Of a DNA stretch of 64,000 nucleotides, positions 52,642 through 60,980 are shown piece after piece. Source of the DNA: Woeseiaceae bacterium (GTDB lineage Bacteria > Pseudomonadota > Gammaproteobacteria > Steroidobacterales > Woeseiaceae); contig JAQWOA010000004.1 in the NCBI GenBank assembly GCA_029246105.1, positions 1 through 64,000 on the forward strand. The letters are read 5' to 3'. Within the stretch, counting starts at the first letter, position 1. Each line of letters starts with the position of its first letter. A model generated the notes under the pieces. It was not told the DNA's origin. It was given only the letters and a program-made list of their open reading frames with translations, and searched no databases. Both the position numbers and the translations under genes were made by a program.

Positions 52642-53238
52642 TTATTCCTCACGCCCCAATGCCAAAAACTCATCTAGCTTAATGCGTGCATCATCTTCAC
52701 CCAAACGCGTCAGAGCTGAGAAATTTTGCACCGTAGCTACGTCGCCAAGATCTCTTTCTACTTCAAGTAATGCCTTCGCTGCCTGACCTCGCTTTAGCTT
52801 ATCTGTTTTCGTCAATAATACATGTGTTGGCAGCGAGATCTGCTCTGCGAAATCCAGCATCTGTAGATCATAGACCGTAATCTGCCTTCTAATATCCACA
52901 ATTAAAAACAGTCCGCGCAAGCTTTGTCGAGTTTCAAAATAATCGGCCATGAGATCACGCCAATGATACTTTTTCTTATCTGACACCTTTGCGAACCCAT
53001 AGCCTGGTAGATCAACCAGCCGCGTTGCTTCATTTAACGCAAAGAAATTGACTAGCTGCGTTCGACCGGGAGTTTTACTTGTACGAGCGAACTGGCGACG
53101 ATTGACAATGATATTAATAGCACTTGATTTACCAGAATTTGAGCGGCCAGCGACAGCAACCTCGGCCCCTAAATCCTGAACAAACTGATTCAGTGCATTA
53201 GCACTCTTAATAAAATGAGCTTCTGGATATTGCGACAT
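52642..53238 (-). CDS. engB: Ribosome-biogenesis GTPase EngB/YsxC
   Basis: This essential GTPase acts in assembly of the large ribosomal subunit. The 198-residue protein has the G1 loop GRSNSGKSSAIN, FVDLPGYGFAKV-like G3 (VDLPGYGFAKVS), G4 TKTDKLKRGQ and the FSALTRLG-type G5. It lies convergent to polA with 66 bp between stops, an arrangement kept across many gammaproteobacteria. No Spot 42- or ErsA-like RNA gene fits in that short gap. Confidence 0.97.
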   Translation of the reverse strand: MSQYPEAHFIKSANALNQFVQDLGAEVAVAGRSNSGKSSAINIIVNRRQFARTSKTPGRTQLVNFFALNEATRLVDLPGYGFAKVSDKKKYHWRDLMADYFETRQSLRGLFLIVDIRRQITVYDLQMLDFAEQISLPTHVLLTKTDKLKRGQAAKALLEVERDLGDVATVQNFSALTRLGEDDARIKLDEFLALGREE

Positions 53239-53430
53239 AGGGTATGCCCTACGGATAATGTGTATAATTTAGGCTGCTAAGTACTGGACCGCCAGACTAA
53301 TCGGGCGTGCTCAGAAATGCCCAGCAAAACATTAAATAATCAAGTAACCTTTTAATCCTACGTCACTATTCGGTGTAATTAAATATTTGATTCACATATA
53401 CACAACGCAGGAAAGTCACAATTATACGAT

Positions 53431-54060
53431 ATGAAAATGAAGTTCTCACATCTATTCGCAATAGTCAGCCTAGTACTCATGAGCGCCACCATTCAGGCTG
53501 AAAGTCTCATAGAAGGAACGATAAACGCTGGCAAGCAGCGTGCAGTTACCTGCGTAGCTTGCCATGGTCCTGAGGGCAACAGCTCAATTCCAATGTGGCC
53601 AAATATTGCAGGTCAAAATGCACCTTATATACTTTCACAACTACAAGCATATAAGGATGGCAGTCGCAGAAATCCACTAATGTCTAGTCAGGCAATGATG
53701 TTATCTGACACTGATATGGCAAATCTCGCAGTCTATTATGAAAGCCTCTCAACAGCCGTTCAATCGGTCGCAGATGAGAACCTAATTGAACATGGTGAAG
53801 CACTTTATCGAGGTGGCAATAAAGAAACCAAAGTGCCAGCTTGTCTTGCCTGTCATGGCCCTAGTGGCAGTGGAAATCCTGCCGCTAATTACCCCTCTCT
53901 AAAAGGGCAGCATGCAGCGTATACAGCTAAGCAATTAAACGATTACGCAAACGGTACTCGTGCGACAGACGGCCCAACACGCATCATGCGAGATATCGCA
54001 GCGAATCTTGATAAAGATGATATTGCGGCACTTTCTTCCTACATACAGGGTCTTAAGTAA
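53431..54060 (+). CDS. Periplasmic diheme cytochrome c4
   Basis: The 209-residue protein has a signal peptide cleaved after IQAE-like residues near 24 and two class I cytochrome c domains, each with a CxxCH heme site: CVACHG near residue 40 and CLACHG near 141. The methionine ligands fall in the conserved NPLMSSQAM and TRIMRDIA regions. Cytochrome c4 carries electrons to terminal oxidases. The dsbA-like gene starts 2 bp downstream, the same pairing seen in Pseudomonas. Confidence 0.95.
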   Translation: MKMKFSHLFAIVSLVLMSATIQAESLIEGTINAGKQRAVTCVACHGPEGNSSIPMWPNIAGQNAPYILSQLQAYKDGSRRNPLMSSQAMMLSDTDMANLAVYYESLSTAVQSVADENLIEHGEALYRGGNKETKVPACLACHGPSGSGNPAANYPSLKGQHAAYTAKQLNDYANGTRATDGPTRIMRDIAANLDKDDIAALSSYIQGLK

Positions 54061-54062
54061 AC

Positions 54063-54905
54063 ATGAGAAAAACTACCTGGACCACCATAGCCATACTTGC
54101 ACTTTTCATTTCTGGATGCAGCAAAGAAGATACTGTTGAAATATCAGTTGCAGAAACCGCTGAAGAACAGATCGACAATAGCGCTGCTGAAGTCACAGAA
54201 TCAGCCACAGGAGAAAACGAGTCACTGGAGGTTGTCGAAGAATCAGCCGCAGAAACAGAACCAGAGGATAAGGCGATTATTCTAGCTCGTGCGGATGATC
54301 CTGCAGAAACAGTATCCAGATCTTGGAAATACAAGGAAGGCCGTAATTTCACTCGCCTAATCCCTACTCAACCAACTGTTGGCGGCCCAGATAAAATAGA
54401 AGTCGCTGAAATTTTCATGTACAGCTGCCCGCATTGTTTAACTCTCGAACCACATATCAATGGATGGGCTGAGAACAAAGATCCCAATGTCCGATTTGTT
54501 CGAATCCCTGCAATTTTCAATCAACTCGCTCAAATACATGCGCAGCTTTATTACACGGAAGTTTTTCTTGTAAGAAATGGTCAGCTTAAGAATCCCGCCG
54601 CGTTCCGCAAAATGGTTTTTGAGGAGTATCATAACCGCGGCAATCGCCTAACATCGCAAACAAGCATTGAACGCTTGTTTGTTCGCGCTGGCATAAGCTC
54701 AGATGAATTCAACCGTACGTGGAGCTCGTTTGAGGTCAATCAATCTTTACGCATTGCTCAAGATCTTGCCCGTCGCTATAACGTTACCAGTGTTCCGATG
54801 GTGGTTGTAAATGGAAAGTATCATACTGATGTCAGTAAGGCTGGTGGAATACCACAGCTTCTAGAGCTCATCGACGAACTCACTGAACGTGAAGGTTTAC
54901 GCTAG
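54063..54905 (+). CDS. DsbA-family thiol-disulfide oxidoreductase, lipid-anchored with acidic linker
   Basis: The 280-residue protein has a lipoprotein signal (LFISGC, Cys19) and then a glutamate-rich spacer of about 50 residues (residues 22-72) before the thioredoxin-like DsbA domain. The active site is CPHC in FMYSCPHCLTLEP near residue 123, and the cis-proline loop is TSVPMVVVNGKYHTD. Typical DsbA proteins are soluble and lack the spacer. The extra anchor and acidic arm would tether the oxidase to a membrane. It is cotranscribed with cytochrome c4 and overlaps the convergent transpeptidase-like gene by 4 bp. Confidence 0.92.
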   Translation: MRKTTWTTIAILALFISGCSKEDTVEISVAETAEEQIDNSAAEVTESATGENESLEVVEESAAETEPEDKAIILARADDPAETVSRSWKYKEGRNFTRLIPTQPTVGGPDKIEVAEIFMYSCPHCLTLEPHINGWAENKDPNVRFVRIPAIFNQLAQIHAQLYYTEVFLVRNGQLKNPAAFRKMVFEEYHNRGNRLTSQTSIERLFVRAGISSDEFNRTWSSFEVNQSLRIAQDLARRYNVTSVPMVVVNGKYHTDVSKAGGIPQLLELIDELTEREGLR

Positions 54906-55807
54906 CCGACATCCTCGGCGACAATTTTTAAAAGACCGCTTTCCTCGCGACGCCAATACAGTCGAATAATGGAATTAATTTGCTTACTCGCAGTTCTTAC
55001 TGCTAATCGAAAATGACTTAAATAAAGACCCTCCTCCTCGGGGTAAGCTACCAACAAAAGGTCCTGAACCTTAGCGTTCTGATAATCTTTAAATTCATTC
55101 GACTGCATGGAAAGCGCCGACCATTCCGCCTTATTCATCCCCCAACGGCGAAAATCAGCGCCATATGAGGACAAATAGGCATGCAAATCACCATTCGCTT
55201 TGCTGGCCGCCCACTCAGAAACTGCTATTTCCAACTCAAGCCTGAGTGCCATGCCACTATGATCTTCCCTCCAGTCAAGCTGCTGCATAACTAATACCGG
55301 AGTTACGTTGCTTTTGATTTTGCCCTGCAATGAATTAAGGTCATCATTCGGCAGTGCGATGCAGCCGTCAGTATCGAATTCAGGTCGAAGACCGCCTTTC
55401 GGATGAACGCCATGCACCCAAATTCCATCGCCATCCCTTCCTTCGTTTTTGTCCCATACATTAGGATAGTCCAAAACATAAGCCGTCACTCCATATTTTT
55501 CATGAAGCTTGCTGGTATCCAATTGCTCCGTTACGAAGTAAAGGCCGAGTGGTGTTCGTTTGTCACCAGATCGTTGCTTGCCAGCACCCTTCTTTCCGAT
55601 CGACATATAAAAGCTATTGGCAATTGCAAGATTGCCATCAAGATTATTGAACTGATGAAATTCTGAAGTCGATGTTTCGGCAACAAAGACTGTTTTTATT
55701 GATTCAGGAACACGAATGAGCGCCGTAGGGTATCGATCTTCAGCAAGCAATAAGTCTGGAGTCACAAATACAAAAATGGCTAAGACAATCAACGAAAATC
55801 GGAGCAT
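54902..55807 (-). CDS. L,D-transpeptidase-family (YkuD-fold) periplasmic protein, YafK/DpaA-like
   Basis: The 301-residue protein has a signal peptide (1-22) and a YkuD catalytic region: GKKGAGKQRSGDKRTPLGLY, then IWVHGVHPKGG with H132 and the nucleophile Cys149 in DTDGCIALP. The usual SHGC is TDGC here, as in the YafK branch, which removes Braun lipoprotein from peptidoglycan instead of adding cross-links. The C-terminal part (about 200-300) resembles the NTF2-like domain of that branch (AYLSSYGADFRRWGM). Cross-linking versus hydrolytic activity cannot be decided from sequence. Confidence 0.87.
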   Translation of the reverse strand: MLRFSLIVLAIFVFVTPDLLLAEDRYPTALIRVPESIKTVFVAETSTSEFHQFNNLDGNLAIANSFYMSIGKKGAGKQRSGDKRTPLGLYFVTEQLDTSKLHEKYGVTAYVLDYPNVWDKNEGRDGDGIWVHGVHPKGGLRPEFDTDGCIALPNDDLNSLQGKIKSNVTPVLVMQQLDWREDHSGMALRLELEIAVSEWAASKANGDLHAYLSSYGADFRRWGMNKAEWSALSMQSNEFKDYQNAKVQDLLLVAYPEEEGLYLSHFRLAVRTASKQINSIIRLYWRREESGLLKIVAEDVG

Positions 55808-55976
55808 ATATCGATAGTACAGCTAATTAGTGGAGATTCTAAAGTTTACCGTACACCAATTTCGCCAAAGAATCTGCCCATTGAGGATAGCTTCCACTCA
55901 TCGGCTGATGATATATAATCATAATCTGACGCTAGGCTTTTGCCCGGCACCTCCCTTGACACCCCCGGAGTTTACC

Positions 55977-56480
55977 TTGAGCCAGGACCAGAAATTTTTT
56001 GATATGTATTCCATCGTTATCATTGTTGTTTTGCTGGTAGCTTTTCTCGCTTATCTAATAAAAATATACGACCTCACACAAGAGGTTTACGTCAGTGATA
56101 CTACTGAAATACAAGCAGCGGTTGCCGAACGCATTCGTCCGGTCGGACAAGTCAATAGATCCAGCGAAGAGCAGAAAAGTTCAGCGCCTATCATTAAAAT
56201 ATCACCGGAGCCTATCGCCACAGCAATGACAGGACTGGAAGTTTACAACACAGCCTGTATCGCTTGTCATAGCGTAGGTGTTGGTGGTGCGCCTATTACT
56301 GGCGACGTTACAGCATGGACTGAACGTATTGCGCGAGGTGCAGCTATGCTTAAAAATAATGCTGTGCAAGGCTATATTGGGTCGGTTGGCTATATGCCGC
56401 CAAAAGGCGGTCGTCCTGATATATCAGATGCCGAAGTCGAAGCGGCTGTCGATTACATGATTGGCGAAGTTGAATTATGA
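55977..56480 (+). CDS. Membrane-anchored cytochrome c5-family protein
   Basis: The start is placed at TTG 55977 behind CGGAG at 55965-55969, giving 167 residues beginning with SQDQKFFDMYSIVII after the initiator. This matches the usual N terminus of the family; the longer frame upstream has no such logic. One membrane helix (about 10-30) anchors a single class I cytochrome c domain with heme site CIACH and the methionine-ligand region GYMPPKGG. It is probably an electron donor to a terminal oxidase. It overlaps the next gene by 4 bp. Confidence 0.9.
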   Translation: MSQDQKFFDMYSIVIIVVLLVAFLAYLIKIYDLTQEVYVSDTTEIQAAVAERIRPVGQVNRSSEEQKSSAPIIKISPEPIATAMTGLEVYNTACIACHSVGVGGAPITGDVTAWTERIARGAAMLKNNAVQGYIGSVGYMPPKGGRPDISDAEVEAAVDYMIGEVEL

Positions 56481-56803
56481 AAAAACTTATCATCTTAACA
56501 AGCCTAATAATGTCAGGAAATTTATGGGCTAACCCAATGGATGAAACCTGTGTTATCTATACTAAAAATTCCATCATTGAGCGCATAGAGGAAAAAGTAA
56601 TAGCTGAAAGATGTGAAAGAAATAATATTTTAGTTGTCACGGGCTTAAATCTTATAGGTGCACACAATTCAGTTTTTCGTTTCTGTAGATTTGATAGAAA
56701 TGTAAATACTTCTGAAAGACCTAATAGCAGCTGGATGGTTTCATGCGTTCTTTATGATAAAAATTCTAGAGAATCAGCAACATCTAAATTTGGACTTAGG
56801 TAA
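56477..56803 (+). CDS. Hypothetical secreted protein
   Basis: The 108-residue protein has a signal peptide (MKKLIILTSLIMSGNLWA) and a mature part with four cysteines (ETCVIY, AERCERN, FRFCRFD, VSCVLYD) that could form two disulfides. No named domain was recognised. Its start overlaps the cytochrome c5 stop by 4 bp and its stop overlaps the next start, so it belongs to the same operon. Confidence 0.75.
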   Translation: MKKLIILTSLIMSGNLWANPMDETCVIYTKNSIIERIEEKVIAERCERNNILVVTGLNLIGAHNSVFRFCRFDRNVNTSERPNSSWMVSCVLYDKNSRESATSKFGLR

Positions 56804-57039
56804 TGGAAATAATCAAAAAAATTGCTTTGGCTGTACATTGGATTGGCTTTATTTGTGCAATCTTTTTAGGCCTATTGTTCATTGGTTGGGCGCTAGTCCC
56901 TGAGTTTGCTGATCGACGTGTACTTATGTTTTCACTTGGGATATTTGGCTGCTTTTCGTGCTTAGGATTTGGTTGGTTGGCTAGATTTATTATAGTCGGC
57001 AAAGTACATTTTCTACCTTGGAAAAAACCAAGCAATTAA
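56803..57039 (+). CDS. Small two-helix membrane protein
   Basis: The 78-residue product has two hydrophobic helices (about 7-30, ALAVHWIGFICAIFLGLLF, and 45-68, FSLGIFGCFSCLGFGWLARF) and a short basic C terminus. It begins on the last base of the preceding stop codon. No family was recognised. It may be a membrane partner of the neighbouring redox proteins. Confidence 0.7.
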   Translation: MEIIKKIALAVHWIGFICAIFLGLLFIGWALVPEFADRRVLMFSLGIFGCFSCLGFGWLARFIIVGKVHFLPWKKPSN

Positions 57040-57102
57040 AAAACTGATACTTAATTTGTTGTAAGCCTTACTCAATAAGAATTAATTATAGGGATTTGTA
57101 TT

Positions 57103-57477
57103 ATGAAACGAGCTAAAGACTACTTAAGTCAAGCAAACAGTGTGTGCCCTAGAATCAGTGCAGCCGAAGGTGTCAAAAAATATGAAGCTGGACATTCAGT
57201 ATTCATTGATGTTCGAGACAGTGCAGAAATCAATGCTACAGGATCCATAGCTGGTTCTCTCAGGATACCAAGAGGATTTATCGAGTTTGCAGCAGACGAT
57301 GAAACTGACTTCCATAATAAATTATTAACAAAAGAATCTGATATTGTCTTAGTTTGTGGCGCCGGCGGAATGGCTGCGTTGAGCGGTAAAACTTTAATAG
57401 ATATGGGTTATGAAAACGTCTCTAACGTGGGTGGAATTGGCGATTGGATTGATGCGGGTGGTCCGATCGAGACCTAG
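57103..57477 (+). CDS. Rhodanese-like domain protein
   Basis: A single rhodanese domain fills the 124 residues: AAEGVKKYEAGHSVFIDVRD, a conserved IAGSLRIPRGFIEF segment and the active-site loop VLVCGAGGMAALSG with the catalytic Cys, then NVGGIGDWIDAGGPI. Such proteins carry sulfur as a persulfide. There is no signal peptide, so it acts in the cytoplasm. It is 63 bp downstream of the two-helix membrane protein, the widest gap in this run of genes. Confidence 0.92.
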   Translation: MKRAKDYLSQANSVCPRISAAEGVKKYEAGHSVFIDVRDSAEINATGSIAGSLRIPRGFIEFAADDETDFHNKLLTKESDIVLVCGAGGMAALSGKTLIDMGYENVSNVGGIGDWIDAGGPIET

Positions 57478-57483
57478 AATATT

Positions 57484-57798
57484 TTGAATACTAGCTCAAA
57501 ATTTATTCTTAGATGTTTAAGCGTATTTTCAGTTATTTTAATACTGCCTTTTCCTACTGAGTTTTATTATTTTGCAAGGGTTATAGTTTTCTTAGGCGCC
57601 ATCTACGCCGCTATAAAGATCAAATCACTTAACTACACGCAAGGGGAATCTTTATTCTTCCTTCTTTGCGTAATTGCCTTTATTTTTAACCCTATAATAA
57701 TGATCTTCCTTTATTCAAAGGCCTTATGGTCAATATTAAACATACTGGCAGCTTTTGCTTTCTTTAAGGCTGCTTCTTTACCTAAAGATGAAAGCTAG
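57484..57798 (+). CDS. Small membrane protein
   Basis: The 104-residue frame starts with TTG 57484, 6 bp after the rhodanese stop, and contains three to four hydrophobic segments (LRCLSVFSVILILPFP, VIVFLGAIYAAIKI, LFFLLCVIAFIFNPIIMIFL, ILNILAAFAFF). Its pattern resembles small DUF-type membrane proteins, but no family is named. It is read in the same direction as, and directly before, a 41-residue frame. Confidence 0.65.
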   Translation: MNTSSKFILRCLSVFSVILILPFPTEFYYFARVIVFLGAIYAAIKIKSLNYTQGESLFFLLCVIAFIFNPIIMIFLYSKALWSILNILAAFAFFKAASLPKDES

Positions 57799-57807
57799 GA
57801 AGCTTAG

Positions 57808-57933
57808 ATGAGAGAAGACAATACAATAAGAAATATAGGCTTATTATTACTAGTACTTTACTTTGTCTTCAGATGCTCTGTTGGATTTGAACCTTATGAT
57901 GATAATAGCTTCTGGATGGACGGAGGTCGCTAA
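57808..57933 (+). CDS. 41-residue membrane peptide
   Basis: The ATG at 57808 follows AGGA at 57797-57800, which overlaps the stop of the preceding gene. The peptide MREDNTIRNIGLLLLVLYFV continues with a short acidic tail and ends at TAA 57931-57933. One hydrophobic span covers residues 9-22. The ribosome site and tight coupling support translation, but no family is known. It is the last gene before the hairpin at 57948-57969. Confidence 0.55.
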   Translation: MREDNTIRNIGLLLLVLYFVFRCSVGFEPYDDNSFWMDGGR

Positions 57934-57940
57934 TAAACGA

Positions 57941-58020
57941 TTAAAAAAAACGGGCCCGAAGGCCCGTTTGGGTAACTGAAATGGCAATAAGCCGCTCTTA
58001 TACAATAAAAACCCTCCCTA
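57941..58020 (-). ncRNA. Candidate ~80-nt small RNA antiparallel to hemC
   Basis: On the minus strand a TTGCAG / TAATAC promoter-like pair precedes GGGAGGG (58019-58013). It is followed by a short stem-loop (GGC-TTATT-GCC) and a strong terminator ending at 57941. No minus-strand gene lies upstream that would need this terminator, since hemC and the genes to the left are on the plus strand. A short independent RNA explains it best. Start and function are inference. Confidence 0.4.
57942..57969 (-). terminator. Strong minus-strand intrinsic terminator with UUCG loop
   Basis: Read on the minus strand, AAACGGGCC (57969-57961) pairs with GGCCCGTTT (57956-57948) around a TTCG loop closed by C-G, followed by a run of eight T. 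On the plus strand the same stem has only three T, so it would be a weak stop for the preceding operon. Orientation therefore favours a minus-strand transcript. Confidence 0.75.
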
Positions 58021-58156
58021 AAAATGTATTAAATTAATAAAGAAAGCTGCAAAGTGGGAAGGAACTTTCTTAACGATCACTCGCAAGTCGACAATAAAGA
58101 GCTGATAATCAGCTGCTAGTATTTAGATAGAATATGCTGGTAGATAATAAGGAGTT

Positions 58157-58168
58157 ATGCCCGTTTGA
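58157..58168 (+). other. Three-codon upstream frame overlapping the hemC start
   Basis: AAGGAG (58149-58154) lies only 2 bp before ATG-CCC-GTT-TGA, whose stop overlaps the hemC TTG start (58165-58167) in TTGA. It is about 10 bp before that TTG, a good distance. The tiny frame may be chance, or may affect how often hemC is started. Confidence 0.3.
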
Positions 58169-59091
58169 AAATTCGTATCGCAACTCGCAAAAGCGCTCTC
58201 GCGCTTTGGCAAGCTAAGCATGTTGCCGCTGAACTCATTAAGCTCCCGGACGTTTCAGAAGCTGAGCTTGTTCCGATGTCGACTAAGGGCGATGAAATTC
58301 TCGATCGCAGTTTGCAAAAAATTGGTGGTAAAGGACTATTCATCAAAGAGTTGGAGATTGCTATGCAAAATGGTATGGCAGATATTGCAGTACATTCAAT
58401 GAAAGATGTGCCAGCTGAAATGTCAACAGGATTCTGTATCGCCGCAACTATGACTCGAGCGAATCACAGAGATGCACTGATAACGAACGGTGGAATACAG
58501 CTCAATGATCTAGCAAAGAACGCATTAGTTGGCAGTTCGAGTTTACGCCGACAGGCACAACTTAAAATGCTCCGCCCCGACCTTTGCGTTAAGCCGCTCA
58601 GAGGCAATGTGGATACACGGCTCGAAAAACTTGAGAATGGTGATTATGACGCGATCATTCTCGCTGCGGCTGGCCTAGAGCGACTTCAACTCGAAAATCA
58701 TATAAGTCATCAGTTTTCGCCCACTGAGATGTTGCCAGCTGCAGCGCAAGGTGTGCTGGGAATCGAATGTCTTGAAGACAATATTGAACTTCGTAGAATA
58801 CTTAAATCGCTCAATAACCCGACAACATTACAAACCACCAATGCGGAGCGCGCAATTGCGCGCGTTCTCAAGGCAAGCTGTCAGTCTCCGGTCGCAGCAT
58901 TCGCCACAGTTAAAGATGGTGCATTGGAATTAACTGCCCTAGTAGCACATCCTAACGGCAGGGAAACAATCAAGGATTCAATCAACGGTGATGCAAGTGA
59001 GGCAGAACAGCTCGGCGAAATGCTGGCCTTTTGCTTAATTACCAGTGGTGCTAGAGAGCTTCTAGACTCTATTGAGGCTTTAAATGAATGA
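58165..59091 (+). CDS. hemC: Porphobilinogen deaminase (hydroxymethylbilane synthase)
   Basis: HemC assembles four porphobilinogen units into hydroxymethylbilane. The 308-residue protein begins at TTG 58165, giving MKIRIATRKSALALWQAKHV, the usual family N terminus. SSLRRQAQLKMLRP and LRGNVDTRLEKLENG are visible, and the dipyrromethane cofactor Cys lies in VLKASCQSPVAAFA. hemD overlaps its end by 8 bp. It leads the heme gene set hemC-hemD-hemX-hemY. Confidence 0.96.
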   Translation: MKIRIATRKSALALWQAKHVAAELIKLPDVSEAELVPMSTKGDEILDRSLQKIGGKGLFIKELEIAMQNGMADIAVHSMKDVPAEMSTGFCIAATMTRANHRDALITNGGIQLNDLAKNALVGSSSLRRQAQLKMLRPDLCVKPLRGNVDTRLEKLENGDYDAIILAAAGLERLQLENHISHQFSPTEMLPAAAQGVLGIECLEDNIELRRILKSLNNPTTLQTTNAERAIARVLKASCQSPVAAFATVKDGALELTALVAHPNGRETIKDSINGDASEAEQLGEMLAFCLITSGARELLDSIEALNE

Positions 59092-59857
59092 CGCTGTACT
59101 AAAAGGAATTGGTGTTCTTATTACTCGGCCAGAAGCTTTAGCTACCGAACTCATTGAGGCAATCGAGAAAAAAGGAGGAATTGCTTATTGCTTTCCTGCT
59201 CTAAAGATTCTACCTCGAGAAAGTGAGGTGATCGATGTGGAGGCAGCCAACCTACCAATTGCAGATATCGCTATTTTTGTTAGTCGTAACGCTGTTGCTA
59301 AGGGGCTTAAACATGCACAAAACGCCATTATATGTGCAATTGGACCGGCAACCGCAGCTGCTATTCGAAGCACCGGTCGAAACGTTGACACCGAACCCAG
59401 CGAAGGCTTTGATAGTGAAAATTTACTCAAAGAAAGATCTCTTCAGGATATCGCAGGTAAGCAAGTACGAATTATTCGTGGTAGTGAAGGCCGGGAAGTG
59501 TTGGCGGATACTCTAAGAGAGCGCGGCGCCATAGTTAATTACCTCTCCGTCTATGAACAAACGCTACCAAAAGTAGACGAAATAACATTAGCAAAAATTG
59601 AAACGGCGTGGCGTGATGGCAGAATTCATGTTGTCACGGCCATGAGTGTGCAAACACTCAAGAATCTTCCTACACTGCTACCAACATGGTGTCGAGAGCG
59701 ACTGGGATCGCTAACACTGGTTACACCAGCGACACGTGTGATAAAAGAGATGCAGGTACGCTACCCTTTGTCCCAACCTGTCTTGGCAGCTGGAACTGAG
59801 ACTAGCAAAATAGTTGACGCGATTGTTACTGCATGCAAACCAGATTACAAATCATAA
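59084..59857 (+). CDS. hemD: Uroporphyrinogen-III synthase
   Basis: HemD cyclises hydroxymethylbilane to uroporphyrinogen III with inversion of ring D. This family has low conservation. The 257-residue protein shows VLITRPEALATELIEAIEKKGG, FVSRNAVAKGL, CAIGPATAAAIRSTG, IIRGSEGREVLADTLRERG and VTAMSVQTLKNL, the usual landmarks. Its start overlaps hemC and hemX follows 16 bp downstream. Confidence 0.93.
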   Translation: MNDAVLKGIGVLITRPEALATELIEAIEKKGGIAYCFPALKILPRESEVIDVEAANLPIADIAIFVSRNAVAKGLKHAQNAIICAIGPATAAAIRSTGRNVDTEPSEGFDSENLLKERSLQDIAGKQVRIIRGSEGREVLADTLRERGAIVNYLSVYEQTLPKVDEITLAKIETAWRDGRIHVVTAMSVQTLKNLPTLLPTWCRERLGSLTLVTPATRVIKEMQVRYPLSQPVLAAGTETSKIVDAIVTACKPDYKS

Positions 59858-59873
59858 CTACGATCTACACGTC

Positions 59874-60980
59874 ATGAATGAAAAACAAAAAAACGTACAA
59901 AAAAACGATGATGCAGAATTCGCCACGGAAGATTCCGCACCTAAAAAAAAGGTGCTATTAAGTAAGAGCATCAGATGGACAGCAATTGTGGTCGTAATTA
60001 TTGCGTTGGTCTCTGTTTATATAACGTTTGACGACTGGAACCCCTTCAATGGCTCAAGCGAACTCGACAATCTCACCAGCATCGAAAACATTAACCAGCA
60101 AGAGGAGCCGCCCAGAAGCACGCTCGAATCGCAGGATAACCAAATCAATGTTCCTGACTACAGCTTAGAAATAGATGCTTTACAAAAGAACCTTGAGGGT
60201 AGGTTACGTCAATTAAATTCACTGCCGTCACGTATGTCGACGATCGAAGACAGAGTCTCATCACTAGTCGGAATCTCAGCCGGCGCGCGAGAAGTCTTTT
60301 TATTGTCTGAGGCAGAATACTATTTACAGATAGCAAATGCTCAGTTACAGCTGGCAAACAATCCACGACTATCATCGCTTGCGCTTCAGTTAGCAAGCGA
60401 GAGGATTACGCAGATCTCAAATCCGGATTTAGACGACGTACGAGACGCCATTTCTGATGAGCTCGCCATGCTTGATGCAATGAAAACAACAGATCTGGAA
60501 GGTATAACACTGACGCTAGCAAGTCTCGCTCAGGTGGTTGAATCCCTGCCACTAGCGATTACGAAGTTAGCGGACGAAATTGACGAAGAAGTAGGTCCTG
60601 AAAAAAGCAATGTTGATCGTGCCTGGAACTCAGTGAAAAGTGCCATGTCAGGCCTAGTCAAAGTCACGCCTCCTGACGCAGAAAAACTTACGCCCATCAC
60701 TCCAAATACGGAATCTCTACTGCGCAATAATATTGCATTACAACTTCAATCAGCACGACTCGCACTCTTGCGAGGAGAACAAATAATTTTTGAGCAAACC
60801 CTCAATGACATCAGTACATTGCTCGATACTTTTTTTGACACTGACAGTGAGCAAGTAAATGGTGTTAAAGCAACAATTTCAGAAATTAAAACCACTGTCT
60901 TTACCCCATCAGTTCCAGATATTTCAGGATCGCTTCATCTATTACGTCAGTTCCAAACCTTACGTGAGGCGAGCAAATGA
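59874..60980 (+). CDS. hemX: HemX-like membrane protein
   Basis: The ATG at 59874 (MNEKQKN) gives 368 residues; a frame starting earlier would lie within hemD. A charged cytoplasmic head precedes one membrane helix (about 36-53), then a long helical periplasmic domain (NLEGRLRQLNSLPSRMSTIEDRV, FLLSEAEYYLQIANAQLQLANN, LLRNNIALQLQSARLALLRGEQ). This is the HemX family found beside hemC and hemD; despite older annotations it is not shown to be a methyltransferase. It overlaps hemY by 4 bp. Confidence 0.9.
   Translation: MNEKQKNVQKNDDAEFATEDSAPKKKVLLSKSIRWTAIVVVIIALVSVYITFDDWNPFNGSSELDNLTSIENINQQEEPPRSTLESQDNQINVPDYSLEIDALQKNLEGRLRQLNSLPSRMSTIEDRVSSLVGISAGAREVFLLSEAEYYLQIANAQLQLANNPRLSSLALQLASERITQISNPDLDDVRDAISDELAMLDAMKTTDLEGITLTLASLAQVVESLPLAITKLADEIDEEVGPEKSNVDRAWNSVKSAMSGLVKVTPPDAEKLTPITPNTESLLRNNIALQLQSARLALLRGEQIIFEQTLNDISTLLDTFFDTDSEQVNGVKATISEIKTTVFTPSVPDISGSLHLLRQFQTLREASK

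Noticed and set aside
58100-58114. Palindrome AGCTGAT-A-ATCAGCT upstream of hemC
   Set aside because: Seven-base arms with a one-base centre are expected a few times by chance in 64 kb; there is no supporting context.
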